NCBI GenBank assembly: GCA_038501625.1
Contig: JAZAYU010001088.1
Coordinates: 1 to 64,000 of the forward strand
Reading direction: 5' to 3'
Source of the DNA: Corbicula japonica
Lineage: Eukaryota > Mollusca > Bivalvia > Venerida > Cyrenidae
DNA length: 64,000 bases
Below the pieces are notes generated by a model. That model did no database searches and was not told where the DNA came from. It saw nothing but the letters and a program-made list of their open reading frames with translations. Positions 22,432-34,224 of this stretch are shown here, piece after piece; position 1 is the stretch's first letter; every line of letters starts with the position of its first letter. The position numbers and the translations under genes were made by a program.

Positions 22432-22905
22432 TTTAGCACTATTTGTGCAGCGTGGCGACCGTAAACAGTCTCACCGTACATATAATCAGTACTGTTAGCA
22501 GTATTCGGTAAAGCATCTCATGCGGTGATGATTGCGTATGGTCAGGGTTATCCGATCAACCTTTTTAGGTGTTGTCTCTGTTAATTGAATAGCTGAGCCC
22601 TGGCACGTTCTCAAGTAGGGGCAGTTTCATGTGTAATAATTAGTTGTCTGTATTTTCAAATAATATGATTTTAAGTAACTACCAAAGATGCAGTTAACAT
22701 GTATTTTTTTATTTATGCGAACTGTTGTTTAAAAACAATTATTTCCAGTTTGCATGAATTATAATCATTTTGTTGTTATATAGGCTCATTTTGAAATGCA
22801 CATCATGAACTCCAGTGTATCAGTTTAGTGTCAACTGAAGTATACTTTATTATGATATATATATATTGTTGTAATGTAGGCAGGTCTCGTGTAAATCATG
22901 ACTAT
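22432..22905. repeat. block present in duplication copy 2 only
   Basis: Copy 1 passes from CAATATCTTT (16303-16312) directly to the CATACTTAGTTACTGTTTAT side (16323). Copy 2 has about 470 bp between. The first part (GCGACCGTAAACAGTCTCACCG, TCAGTACTG, ATCCGATCAACC) resembles 16080-16200 and 30590-30740, so it may be an extra copy of that repeat lost or never present in copy 1. Confidence 0.6.
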
Positions 22906-23329
22906 GTACATATTTACTTACTGTTTATTAGTGTACTTGAAATGTTAAGTATACATGTGCACTAAACTAGAAACTTTGAAAGCTTTTAAAACTCATATCT
23001 ACTTTAGAAACAATATCATAGCCATAAATTCAATCTTAAAGTGGTGTGATAAAAATACTTAAGGATTTACTTGCGTATATTAACCATGATATAATACTTT
23101 CATATTCTTGTCATTGTTCTTAAATTATTTTAGGAGGGGTAAATAAATACGCCGGACAATTAACTGTGGATTCTTTTTTCATTGAACAGGGGGCAAAAAA
23201 CATATTCTCCCAGAACAAAATGAAACCAATGAGTCCTCCGGCATTAATTAGTATTCAAAGTGATTTATTTGAAAACTATATATTGATAAGTGTTTTAACC
23301 GTTTCCATTTCTGCATAAAAGCCCATCCA

Positions 23330-24180
23330 ATTTTTCCCGCGTTCCCCTTTCCAAATCCGCCAATGCATGTAATAGATGAAAAGGGAACTTTGAAAGCCAT
23401 CGAACACGACAATATGGAAATATTGCAGGCTCAGTTTGATTGAGCCTGTTCATGGACAGCAATGGAAATGCAAATTACTGTCCACGCCGCCTAGCCCCGC
23501 GTTGAGCGCAACTCAATATCCACACCAATAAATAGTACAATTTTGACCATCCCAAACGATGGTGTGCATATGACGGTATACATGGAACCTTCAATGCGGT
23601 ATTTTCAGATTAATACCATTCCAAGTTCAGTTGCGTATGGTCCCCGGATAAAAGAATGAGTTTGCCCTAAAAGAGAAAACCATGGGCGAAACTATACAGA
23701 ATAGAATTATGACAGGGGTCTTACAATAAAAATCCTGCATATCACAGACAACGCCAAAGGCCAAATTTAAAAAGCAGGAAGTATATCCTTGGGGATGATT
23801 GGGCAATTATATCCAAATCTATATTGGCTGGGAAATAGAAATCACCCATCTTAAAACTGGCCGAAATATTTAAACAAAAAAAGAAGGTAATTTTAAAGTA
23901 CAATTAACAAAGAACATAAATATCGTAATCAACGACCTTCAAAAGACATAATTGATAACAGCATTGATTGAATGTATGGGGAGACCTGTTACAGCCGCCA
24001 CACGACACAAACAACGCTACTGTGATATTGAAATAGATGAAAAGGAAACTTTAAAAGCCAGCGAGCACGACAAATATGAAAATATTGCAGGCTCGGTTTG
24101 ATTGAGCCTGTTCATAGACAGCAATGGAAATGCAAATTACTGTCCACGCCGCCTAGTCTCGGGTTGAGCGCAACGAATTG
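23330..24180 (-). repeat. ~640 bp repeat family, inverted copy (about 1.3 units)
   Basis: Reverse orientation relative to 3.5 and 38.5 kb. The hairpin GCAGGCTCAGTTTGATTGAGCC and the block CAATGGAAATGCAAATTACTG occur twice, near 23430-23480 and 24090-24140, showing a tandem of about 660 bp. No coding frame. Confidence 0.8.
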
Positions 24181-25904
24181 TAGCCCGCCGTGTTTACTCG
24201 ATACTTTCTTATCTTATTGATAATTTCGTACGGGTCTATGCAAGGGTCGGAAAAATGGGTCTTGCTATTCGATAATATGACTTCTATTCTTTCATTGAAT
24301 TGCAAATATTTATTATTTACCTCAAAATAAGTTTTTTTTGTGAAAACTATAACTGTTACAACAAACACCAGAATATGAATGGTAGAATAGACAACTTGTT
24401 GTTTTTTTTCGAAACAGCAGTAAACGAACTCTAAAATGATGGTTCTTTAAATTACAACCGAACTAATTAAGTTGGTTACATATGTGTCCATCACTTAACA
24501 AAAATGATATTAAGAAGCATAGCTTCTAAGTGTAATGTTCAGAACCATCGTCTTACTTGTTACAACAAGTACTGCCTCTCACAATGCGCTAACAATGCAT
24601 TCGACAAAGAACGACAAAAACGCTCTTAGACTACTGGAAATGTAACACAATCGTTATCATCACAATCACATCGTATTCATCTTTGTGTTTAAACACAATA
24701 CAGCTGTGATACTTAATCCCTGTATCAAATTGGAACAACCTGAGACAAAGAGAATCAAATAGTTTTTAAACTATCGAACTATCATCTCAGCGCACGCATT
24801 GTCACTAAAAAGCGTTTTGCATAAGCAAAGAATACAGTCCTTTCACTGAAAATGTAGCCTGAGTTATTCACAAGCTTTAATTTTCTCTAAAACATCAACT
24901 GCATTAATCTTAAACCTCTCTGTAACTGTTAAGTATGCAAGCTTACGAGTTGAAATGGGGTGGGAGCGGGGGAGCAAATAAATCGTAGTCTGGTTCAGCC
25001 TTTCAATGATAACAGTTGCATTACATTGCATTAAGGTGCTATGACAGTTTTCATTGCACTGTAATTGATATAAAAGAAAATTATCAAAATCTTTCCAACG
25101 GAAAAAATGTAGTTCAATAGAACTTTGCACAAATCAATGTTATACATTTATGTCTATATTACACATGTTAAGAAAAGTTTGATCAGTAAAGAAAAATATA
25201 CAACTCAAAGTTTGCCAAGCACCAGGCTAATCATACATCATTATGAAATCATGATGTATAGGTTAGTGTCTATAAAAGGCTTGTATGAACATTACAGCCC
25301 CAGCGATTTGAAAAATACATCATTGTCGATAGTTCAAAATGAACTTCGAGATTTCAACCATTTATTTAACGCTGCAAACATGTGTACGACATCCCACATT
25401 TGTATGGTATCCAGTCGTTTTTTTTTTCATTGAAAGACTAAACGTTTATAACAGAATTATTGCAAATCCGAATGTTAAGAGGGATTTATCAGAGGCAGAC
25501 ATCGATATTTGATTTTGTTTGTCAAACTATTTTTGCACAATTATCAACATACCTACCTTTAACATCATCCACTTCAAATTCTTAACGAACCCAGAAAACC
25601 CATTTCAAGTGAAAAAACAACTTTTTTTATTGTTTTAAAGGCGAAAATCAGGTGCATAAAAAGAAATAAAACTAACAACTGCCATACAGAAAAAGATCGG
25701 ATCATATATATATTCTTGTTACTTAGCAAACAGTGAGTAGGTAGACCTAAATAATTTCTTAAATTCTGTTTGCGACCAAACACAAAAACGAAGAACTATA
25801 AACATCAAATTGTATGCCTTCATATGTAATGGGTAATGAGTTACTGACAATAATATCTAAGGTATTTTTGTCTAACAAATATGATATTCAATATGAAAAA
25901 AAGT
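24181..25904. other. no recognisable gene
   Basis: AT-rich. Frames at 24864-25130, 25125-25433 and 25574-25783 show no domain and no similarity within the window. Confidence 0.5.
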
Positions 25905-27182
25905 GAAATATGCATATCAGGGGCCTACTCCAGCAGACACAGCCTCCCCACACAGCCAAAAAGTAGAGAGGAAAAGAGAGTATGGTATTACAATAATCAG
26001 TTTCAATATGGACGCCACAAACAATTAACAAAAGTGAGAACCCGAGGGGTTACCGCCTTGGAACGGTCAGTGGCAAAACAATTTGGCAAAGGGGGTTTAA
26101 ACAAGGTTCTAGGGTGCACCAACCTCACACTTGCCCCACAAGGTTCTCGTATCACAAAACAAGTACATGTTGTCTTGGTGAAATAGCTCCAACCCACCCA
26201 TCGACTCAACAATGTTGCATGCAAAAGCACACAAACATATAAAACATAAGAAGCTAATAGCATTGCAAAGCCAAGGGGCGGGTACTCAATGATGTTACCG
26301 AGACCAGAGCTCCTGGAGTAAAATCAGCAAGAACACGATGGCAGAGATAAAAGAAACTAATCGAGCTTCTAGGTTCTTTTAAGAAAACATTTCCCCATAA
26401 ACCTTCATAAACTCTTAAACCCCTGCCACCGTCGTGCAACCAAAGAGGAAAGCATAATATCAACTGTAGATGGGTTAATCACAAGGCCTGCAGAGCGCTG
26501 TAGAATATCATGTTGGTAAACTTTCTTTTTAAATTTACAGATGGTTTTTACGAAAAACCTGGAGAAATTAACATTGTCTTTTATCTTCTTAAGTTTATAA
26601 ATTAAATCTCTGCAATAGTGATTTTAAACACCTGTATTTATGAATTAGATCTTGGTATCGGCGTTAAACTTGCAAAAGGTTTTCCTGAATTTGTGATACC
26701 TATAACCTTGTTTTATAAGTAGTTTTCTGAAATGCAAAGACTACGTTCATTGAAATCATTCACATCGTTGCAAGCTCTTGAAAGCAAACAAGCTGTGAGA
26801 TATAAACCCGTAAGATGTTGTGCGAGGAACATCGCCGTCTAAAAACGGAAAATTCACTATATTAAAATTAAAATCATCTCTTTTATCATATATTTTAGTA
26901 GTGACGTAACTTTTTGCAATGGACAGATTTATATCAAGAAAGTGTGCTTGCTTTTCTGAAGTGTTCGCTTTATTAAGCTGTAGTTATTTATGATAAATCT
27001 TATTAATCAGCGATGGAAAATGGTTATTATCTATATTTAATAAATCATCGATGTACTTCGAAGTGTTGTTAAAAGCTGAAATTATATCATCTTGATGTTC
27101 GGTAGAAAGAAATAACATAAAGTCTCTTTCATAACAGTATAAAATCAGATCAGCAACAAGGGGTGCACAATTAGTACCCATG
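25905..27182 (-). pseudogene. Penelope-like retroelement, 5'-truncated copy E
   Basis: From the right edge the minus strand encodes part of a reverse transcriptase: GTNCAPLVADLILYCYERDF (27181-27110) and YIDDLLNIDNNHFPSLINK, the RT catalytic YxDD region. It then continues through broken frames of the C-terminal region and the family's 3' non-coding block, ending near 25905. The family is recognised by MGTNCAPL, DFSTLYT-type and CTTV motifs; I place it with Penelope-like elements but a different RT class is possible. The abrupt 5' end at 27182 is typical of incomplete reverse transcription. Confidence 0.75.
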
Positions 27183-27245
27183 ATGATATTCTAAAAAGAC
27201 GGATAATGTCATAAAATAACACAGAGATTTCATTCTAAATATAGA

Positions 27246-27358
27246 GACCAATATGGCTACCGCACATGCGCACTACGTTCATATGGCTGATGCGTATCAC
27301 TAAAAATGACTGCCAGATATGAGTCATATCCAATATTGCCGCTGCGCATGCACAGTCC
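27246..27358 (+). repeat. direct repeat with NRF1-like GCGCATGC cores
   Basis: CCAATATGGCTACCGCACATGC and CCAATATTGCCGCTGCGCATGC-type segments (27250-27276 and 27332-27358) form an imperfect direct repeat. The cores resemble the animal NRF1 site, but there is no gene beside them. Confidence 0.4.
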
Positions 27359-27524
27359 TGCACCCAAATCGAATCATATATTACCCACGTTAACAAGCAT
27401 AGAGTTTTACGAACAATAAAAAATGCGACAACAATAAACAAAGATAAAAATTTAAAAAAATGCGAAAATATCACGAAATGGAGAAAAAAAACCCGATTAC
27501 AAAGATAGTGCTCACGAGTTGCAC

Positions 27525-28060
27525 TCGTCCGTCCGTACGTCTGTACGTCCGTCCGAAAGCCTCCAAATCTTGTGGCATCAACTTGTTAATATCAGTAATT
27601 ACGTCTTGTGGCATCGACTCATTAACTATCAGAAGGATTTCTTCAAACTTGCATAGATGATCAAGCAGCATGTGTTGTTGATCCTAACGATAGAATTTTT
27701 TCCTTGCGACTATTTTTATTAGTTATGGCGCTTCGTTAATTTCAGTAATTAAATCTTGTGGCATCAACTTCTCATTAACTTGCATTTCTTTCAAACTTGC
27801 ATAGATGATCAAGCAGGATATGTAGATGCTCGTAATTTTTTTTCCTTCGGCCATTTTTATCAGAGTTATGGCCCTTTGTTAATTTTCCTTATAAAATTGT
27901 GAGGCATCAACTCCGCATTTTCTATTTGGCCGATTTCTTTCAAACTTGCACATATGATTAGACATGATGTGTAGATTGTCGTAAAGGACATTGTATTGCA
28001 AACATTTTCACCAGAGTTATGGCCCTTTGTTGATGTATGAACAAATGCTCTCATCTGAAG
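27525..28060 (-). repeat. three tandem monomers of the SINE-like (GGAC)n repeat
   Basis: Reverse orientation relative to the copy at 10832. The CGTCCGTCCGTACGTC run is at 27526-27556. TTGTGGCATCAACTT/TGAGGCATCAACTCC followed by TTTCAAACTTGCA and GAGTTATGGCCCTTTG then recurs at roughly 27570, 27750 and 27900. The end hairpin is missing, so this is a degenerate concatemer. Confidence 0.7.
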
Positions 28061-28080
28061 AGTTCGCCACAACAAAATAT

Positions 28081-29160
28081 GTTGATGTCACCCAATCATA
28101 TTGCGTCTTACATGTGGTCCGTCCTACTTGTATCGCGTCCAATGCCGACTTGCCATAGTAGTCACTCTCACTTATCTATAAACGAATACGTGTTGTAACA
28201 AGATGGTCATATTGACCGTTAACATGCAATTTTACCACCTACATACTACAACATAGATGCACATAAACTGAGAGGGCTATTAAAGACAGTGCAAGTTCTT
28301 CAGTTGATTTTGCCTTTATTTGTACCTTCGCCTACAAAGCACGGAAAATGCGATAACAATCTACACACGCCTGCTTTCACGCGAACACTTTTTTAAGTTA
28401 AACAATATGTTTTTATAGTATTTTATAACACTTTAAATATAAACTTGAGTAGTAAATTTAATCTGTCTGTTAACAACCTGTTTTACCTGTGACTCTGAAT
28501 CGGCGAAAGAAGATGGCTTCTAATTTGAAGAACAATAATTATCTGCAAAAAATGTCGTGGTTGTGATGTTGACAGTTAAAACCAATATTTCTTTGATAAA
28601 GTCTCGTGTCTAAATATAGTTTAAAACAGAATTCCTTCAGGTCCGATTTGGTTAACCATTCTTTGAACAGTTATGAAGTCCTATAAATCAAGTGAATACG
28701 GCATAAACAACTTTTTAATGCAATGGATATAAAATGATATTATTAAAGGTTGACAAGTTGTTGAATGCGTTACTTATACAAATAGCTTTGCACAACTATT
28801 GCTACTCCGCAGTCGCAATATTTGCAAACCTATTGACATTAAGACACACAGCACTAAAGTCTTGTCGGTTTGCTGGACAAGTTTTTTTTTATCTCTTCTC
28901 AAGTGTGTCTCCTGGATGTTTTATCTCTATCTGTCAACCGTTTGATAAACGAGTCGATAAAATGTGCTTATTTGGGATTTTTGTGTTTACTTTAAATAAT
29001 GTGGATTGTTTTGTTCCACAAGTGCACTACTTCACACAGGTACAAAAATCACTTATTTTGACTTGCCAAATCTTTCACATGAACTTAAGCTTCTTAAAAC
29101 AATTATATTCAAGGTTGCCCTGAATAAGTGTAATTTGCCTTTTTGTTTGTGCTTATTTGT
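28081..29160. other. no recognisable gene
   Basis: The 129 aa plus-strand frame at 28734-29123 is hydrophobic, lacks any recognisable domain and runs into a retroelement fragment. I do not call it. Confidence 0.5.
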
Positions 29161-29216
29161 TCATATGAGAATTGTTCGGGCAAGTGTGAGGTTGGTGCGC
29201 CTCAATGCCTGGTTTA
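29161..29216 (+). repeat. small Penelope-like fragment (copy G)
   Basis: CATATGAGAATTGTTCGGGC followed by AAGTGTGAGGTTGGTGC matches the internal part of the family's 3' block, plus orientation. Confidence 0.6.
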
Positions 29217-29339
29217 AGAAGTTGGTTTGTACCTGAAATATTTCCTGAAAGGCATGGAATGTATGTATACTTCCAGTATTATTAAAAATGCCATTAATAA
29301 AGAATACACCTGTATCATTATATTTTTATAGCAAAAGGG

Positions 29340-30540
29340 TTTCCCACCAACTTTAAAGATACTGATGTGCCAAATGGGCAGTGACAAAAATTCATCCTAT
29401 GAATTTGGTACCCTAGCTTTTGAGAAAGCTACTAGTCCATTCCGGACGTCCTTCAAAAAGCCATTATCTATTGTTGTAATGTTTGTTACAATAAATTCAC
29501 TTCCAAAGTTTTGAAAATCGGATATAAAGTGGCAAATTTGTGATACTAAATGAAAATATTTTGAATTACCTTTTATATATCTTCTTAACCATGTTTTAAC
29601 AAGTGAATACATTTCTCTAAATCAATCATTCTCAATCCACCATAAGTAATATCTTGTGTAACAACTGACCTTTTTACTTTATCAGGGGAACCACTCCAAA
29701 GAAATTTAAAAAATAATGTTTGTAATGCTTTTATAGTTTCTATTGGTGGGTTTGGTAGTGTAATAAAAATATTAATTATTTGTGCAAGAACAATTGATTT
29801 GATAACCACAATTTTTCTATTGGAGTTAATATTCTTTGTGACCACATAGACAGAAGGTTTTTTTATTTGTTCTAATTTTTCAGTGACGTTTAGGTCAACT
29901 ATTCTGCTTAAATTGATTGAGAATGTAATACCAAGTAATTTGAACTCTTTTTTTTCCCACTGAATACCAAGTTGGTGACATATATCATTTTCCTGACCCT
30001 TTAAAGATCTATCCAAAATGCAGTAGTTTTGTCAACATTTACTTTTAAACCGAATATTCAGCATAAAATTTTAAAACCTTAATGGCAATAACTAGTGATT
30101 TTTCTGAACCATCCAATAAAAGTGTAGTATCATCAGCATATTGAGAAATTAAGTATTCAACACTATTAATTGTGATTCCTGAAATATGCTTGCAGATGCA
30201 ATCTTATATGAAACGTTAAGTAATGAAATAGGAAGGCAGTTTTTTAGAAACAATTTATCTTTGTCTCTTTTTGGGATGCAAGTAATGACACCTTGTTTTT
30301 GAGAGACAGACAATTCTCCTAAATCAAAAGCATAATTGATTGATCTAAGCAAGAATGCACCAATGTCAATCCAGAGGAATTTAAAAAATGCAGCAGTGAA
30401 ATCACTACCACTAGAGCTATTAGATATTTTTTTTCAAACTAGTTAAAATTTCATCACAGGTAAGTTTTCATTCTAACGACTGTTTTTCTTCATTAGTAAG
30501 CTTTCTGATATTGCAACTTTCAAAAAGGTTGTTAAGGTTA
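29340..30540 (-). pseudogene. LINE (L1/Tx1-like) RT fragment with internal deletion
   Basis: Minus-strand frames give, in order: QKQGVITCIPKRDKDKLF and PISLLNVSYKIASA (RT N-terminal motifs, about 30340-30190); then directly SQYADDTTLLLDG (RT motif C, about 30155-30115); then KLLGITFSINLS, FFKFLWSG and GGLRMIDLEKC (thumb and following region, 30016-29585); then 29612-29397. About 100 or more residues between the first two parts, including motifs A and B, are missing. Several frameshifts are present. No endonuclease domain is attached. Confidence 0.85.
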
Positions 30541-30579
30541 CAATCCTCTACTTCTTGGTAACGGTTCAATGTTTTATTC

Positions 30580-30750
30580 ACAGTAGCGCTATTTGGCGGC
30601 CGTAAAAAGTCTCCCCGTACATATAGTCAGTACTGTTATCAGAAAAATAACCCGTTACCGATGTCATGCAGTGATTGTTCCGTATATCAGGGCTATTCGA
30701 TCAATCTTTTTTGGGGTTGTCCCGGTTAGCTCAATTGGTTGCGTCGCAGG
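30580..30750 (+). repeat. repeat related to the 640 bp family and duplication tail
   Basis: GGCCGTAAAAAGTCTCCCCG, CATATAGTCAGTACTGTTATC and CTATTCGATCAATC match 22450-22570 and 39120-39160. The frame at 30593-30922 begins inside this repeat and has no domain. Confidence 0.6.
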
Positions 30751-30929
30751 AATTGCAGGGCTAGGCGCGGTCAACAGCGGCACCGGACGTTGTCACTTTA
30801 GACAAAACCGCCCGTCTAAAGCTTGCGAATGCTATTTCGTTCCCCCTACTTGCAAGAAAAGTCTTTTAAATGTTGATGAAACAATATTTGAACATTGTAG
30901 TTACGGCAAATCAGAAATTTAGCTGATCT

Positions 30930-32687
30930 ATAATGACATGTTAAATTATGTAAACATACGTATGTTGTATTTTCTACAGCGTATAGAAATAATGTTATGC
31001 GTATTTATTAAGAATGTCACGTGATCCAAATCTTTAAAGCAAAATTTTGAGTTGCACTTAAGTTGAACCGATCCTTTATTTGAATCAAACAACTGTTCAG
31101 GATGATGCCATATATGAAATAGATTCGTTAAGTTATCTTGATTTTGTTCGTCAAAAGCAAGAAACCGTTTATGATTTTCTTAGAGACTCACGAATATCCG
31201 ACTTTGGCGGGAAATACTGTCTGTAAACGAAAGTTTACAAAAAGCTAGTCGGTCATTAGCATAACCTTTAACCAAAACAAAAAAAATGGCAATTAAGTTA
31301 AAACTTTAAGTCGTTTTGAAATAAAAGCGCTTAAATTTTATTTGATGTCATACAAAATAAGTTTACTTATATATATTTCCGGGGTTTTTTAAGTAATGCA
31401 TTTAAGCTGGTGATAAATCTTACAATTTTGCAACATCAGCCTGACAGGGACTCGAACGGATTACAATTACTATTCTGGTCGTCAACAATTTCGTTTGAAT
31501 GTTGGTATTGCTATTTATTTAGAACTTCAACATGTAATATAATACAGGTTCTTGCCCATTTTCTTGTTGTTGTTTTTTTGTTTGTTTTAATGATGTCAAT
31601 ATAGGTGTATACCTTTTTATATGAAATAATGCGGGTCTCAAAAAACTCCTGTCACTGCGTTCACTTTGAAAATTGATGAAAACTTCTACCCATGCGTTCA
31701 CATTAAAAAATTTTCTAACTTGTGGTATAAATCACCAAACATATGGTCGTGAAATAGTGGAAGCTTACAGCATATGACAAGAGGTTTTAAATAAGCATTT
31801 AGTACGAAGCAAATGCTCAGAACTTTGTTTAATTGTAAAAGTATTGACTTTTAAAGAGAGATCATGCTTTTGTGTGTTTTCCAGTGCAAATGTTGTGAAT
31901 GTTCTTAGAAGTTAACGGAAGTTTAGCGAATGTGAGATAACCATTGTTTAAAGTAAACTTAGGGAGGTCAGGGACTTTGCAATTTGTTTGCGATATCCAA
32001 TATAACCGGAGGTTTAGCGAACGTCAGATGACAATTATTTAACTTAGGGGATCAGCATGGACAATTTATTTATCTAAAATCATAAGCGTAGTCAATGGCG
32101 CAGCGGTACGCTAAAAGACAGTCATTGATACGTATAATTAGCTACGAACGTCATAGATTAACGAATAGGATGGCCACAGGAGGTTAATTGCACTTTATGA
32201 TTACACGTTCCGAGTGCCAGGGTAGTATCAATAATGAGTTTGTTTTTGTTTTTGTCTTATATCAATTAATATGATAAAAGGCGACATGTTACCTTAGTTT
32301 TTGGTGACATATATTAACAAGTACTTCGTAAGTCAAAAATGTTGAAAAATCATTTCAATCCATAACTAGTTGTGATCAGCTAATCAACCTCAGAATTTTG
32401 AATTTTAAAACTCGAGCTGCGAGCGTTTCAAACTAGTTGGTTGGATGACTTTTCATGTCTTCATTGCATTACATTTTATCTTTTATTTGCAATTACTCAT
32501 TCAGAGGGACATTTATAAACAATGCTATTTCAGACTTTAAGATTTGCATAACAGTGCCTAATTTTGAGCTTGTTGCGCAAAGACTGCCCTGGTTTTTGAG
32601 ATCTATCTATTTCCCTGTCCTTTTGAAATCCAAGCTGGAGCACTGATTACGATGTGGTATTTTATGTTTTTGCTAAAAAGTCTTAAA
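30930..32687. other. no recognisable gene
   Basis: AT-rich intergenic DNA. Only short unmatched frames. Confidence 0.5.
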
Positions 32688-32775
32688 CAGTCTCAGTCAA
32701 ACCGAGCCTGCAATAATTTCAAATTTATCGTGTTTGGTGGTTTTCAAAGTTACCTGTTCATCTATTTTAAGGGGT
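32688..32775 (+). repeat. 640 bp repeat family, short fragment
   Basis: CTCAGTCAAACCGAGCCTGC, then TTATCGTGTTTGGTGG and TTCATCTATTTTA: the hairpin and unit end of the family. Confidence 0.7.
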
Positions 32776-33703
32776 CGCAAACATTGCAAAAGGCGAAAAC
32801 CGGCTAAAATTTCAAAAATGAATTTTAGGGGAATACTTATTGTCTCCTAGATTTTAGTGAAGAAATGTATTTAGCTAAGGATGTACTAATGTTTGCAAGA
32901 TCAATTAAGTCTAATTCATGTTCTAATTATCAAGCACATACTAAAACAAAAGAAAACCCGTTTGCAAGAGAACTCCGAAATTCGTGAACAATATACCAAA
33001 GCAACTCATACCTGAAATAAGTATATTCTGGTTTTCAATGTTTAGTGCCAATTCGTCAAAATAATAGTGAACGATTGGACTCGCCGCAGTTGCAATTCAA
33101 ATTGAGTTTAACTTTTAAAAGATTTCCGAGGATACTCCTGACCTCGATGCCTGCTACCACATACACATGCAATATAACGGATCTGGTTTCGGTACAGTAA
33201 GGTAGACAACACATGCACTATCATTACTATGTAAGGGCGATCTACTAGAATATACTGCAAGCAATGCAAAACCATCCTTTAAAGTAAAGAAATAATTGTG
33301 AAAATTTTTCAGAACAGTGGCATAACGAGAATTTCATAGATTAATTTAAATACAAATAGTGCTTCTCGAGTTTCTGTAATAGTTTAAGAGAAAACCGTTC
33401 TAACACAAACAAAAATATGAGCAGCATAAAGCTTCAGTGAAAATAATAAATGCATCAACATCCTAATTTATTGTTTACTTCTTCTAACGCTCATCAACTT
33501 CAAGTTTGGCCAGATCTGCAGACTCAACTAAACCTACACTTTATGAATGTTGGTAACGAATACTGCTCACTGTACAAATAAGCAACGACTGTGGAAAGTT
33601 CTATGGTACGTCTGTGAGCATTCGTGTTAATATAACATATTTAATTCCAACTCGCTGGTGCTTAAACAACGTCATTATTTCTACATAAAATACATTAATA
33701 AAA
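32776..33703. other. no recognisable feature
   Basis: AT-rich, no coding signal. Confidence 0.5.
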
Positions 33704-33705
33704 TA

Positions 33706-33911
33706 CTGTAGTATCATTTAATTTCGAGGGGACAAATTTTCGCGCAAAATAAGTAAATAACAACTTCGCGGCGATATGAATAAGCGCAACTGTGTTTTCC
33801 TATAACAAACACTGTTTAAGAGTTTAATTTCGCTTGGGTTGAATATCGCGATCTTGTCGTAGCGCGAATTACGCGAAAATTTAACCCGCGCGAAATAAAA
33901 TGATTTAACAG
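33706..33911. mobile_element. 206 bp MITE with ~45 bp TIRs, TA target
   Basis: The left end CTGTAGTATCATTTAATTTC and the complemented right end CTGTTAAATCATTTTATTTC match, then continue through a G/C-rich AAATTTTCGCG block in both arms. TA flanks each side. The interior contains more TTTCGCG-type motifs. No coding capacity. Confidence 0.75.
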
Positions 33912-34224
33912 TATTAAATTACGTCTACTAGAAACATTTTACACGTCTTTTTCATATTTCAAAAAATCTAACATTAGCAGTTCAACTTTTGTTTGCATGC
34001 TTTAGAGTAACAGCAATGGGCAACTTAATTCACAAAAAACTGGACATAGCCTTGACTTCCATTGGTCAAACAGTAAATGCAAGCACGAATACATACTTAT
34101 TCTGATAATTTATCTGCTAATGACCGACTAGCATTTTGGAAAGATAAAACTTGTTTCAATTCTTTAATTAATTATTTTATTTGATTAACATATGTTATGT
34201 CTTAAAAAAAGGTGAGATATGCAA

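Larger units (their letters stand above)
17190..23216. repeat. segmental duplication, copy 2
   Basis: Same content and order as 9980-16628: CCCCAAACCGCGGGG block, BTB 3' flank, BTB gene, promoter block, Penelope-like fragment, right-hand non-coding part ending at CATATTCTCCCAGA. It is direct and nearly adjacent, as expected from unequal exchange. Confidence 0.9.

Noticed and set aside
24864..25433. adjacent divergent frames of 88 and 102 codons as a gene pair
   Set aside because: No domain, no similarity, biased AT-rich composition and no splice or promoter context.
28734..29123. 129-codon frame as a small membrane protein
   Set aside because: Hydrophobic only because T-rich; ends next to a retroelement fragment; no paralogue or domain.
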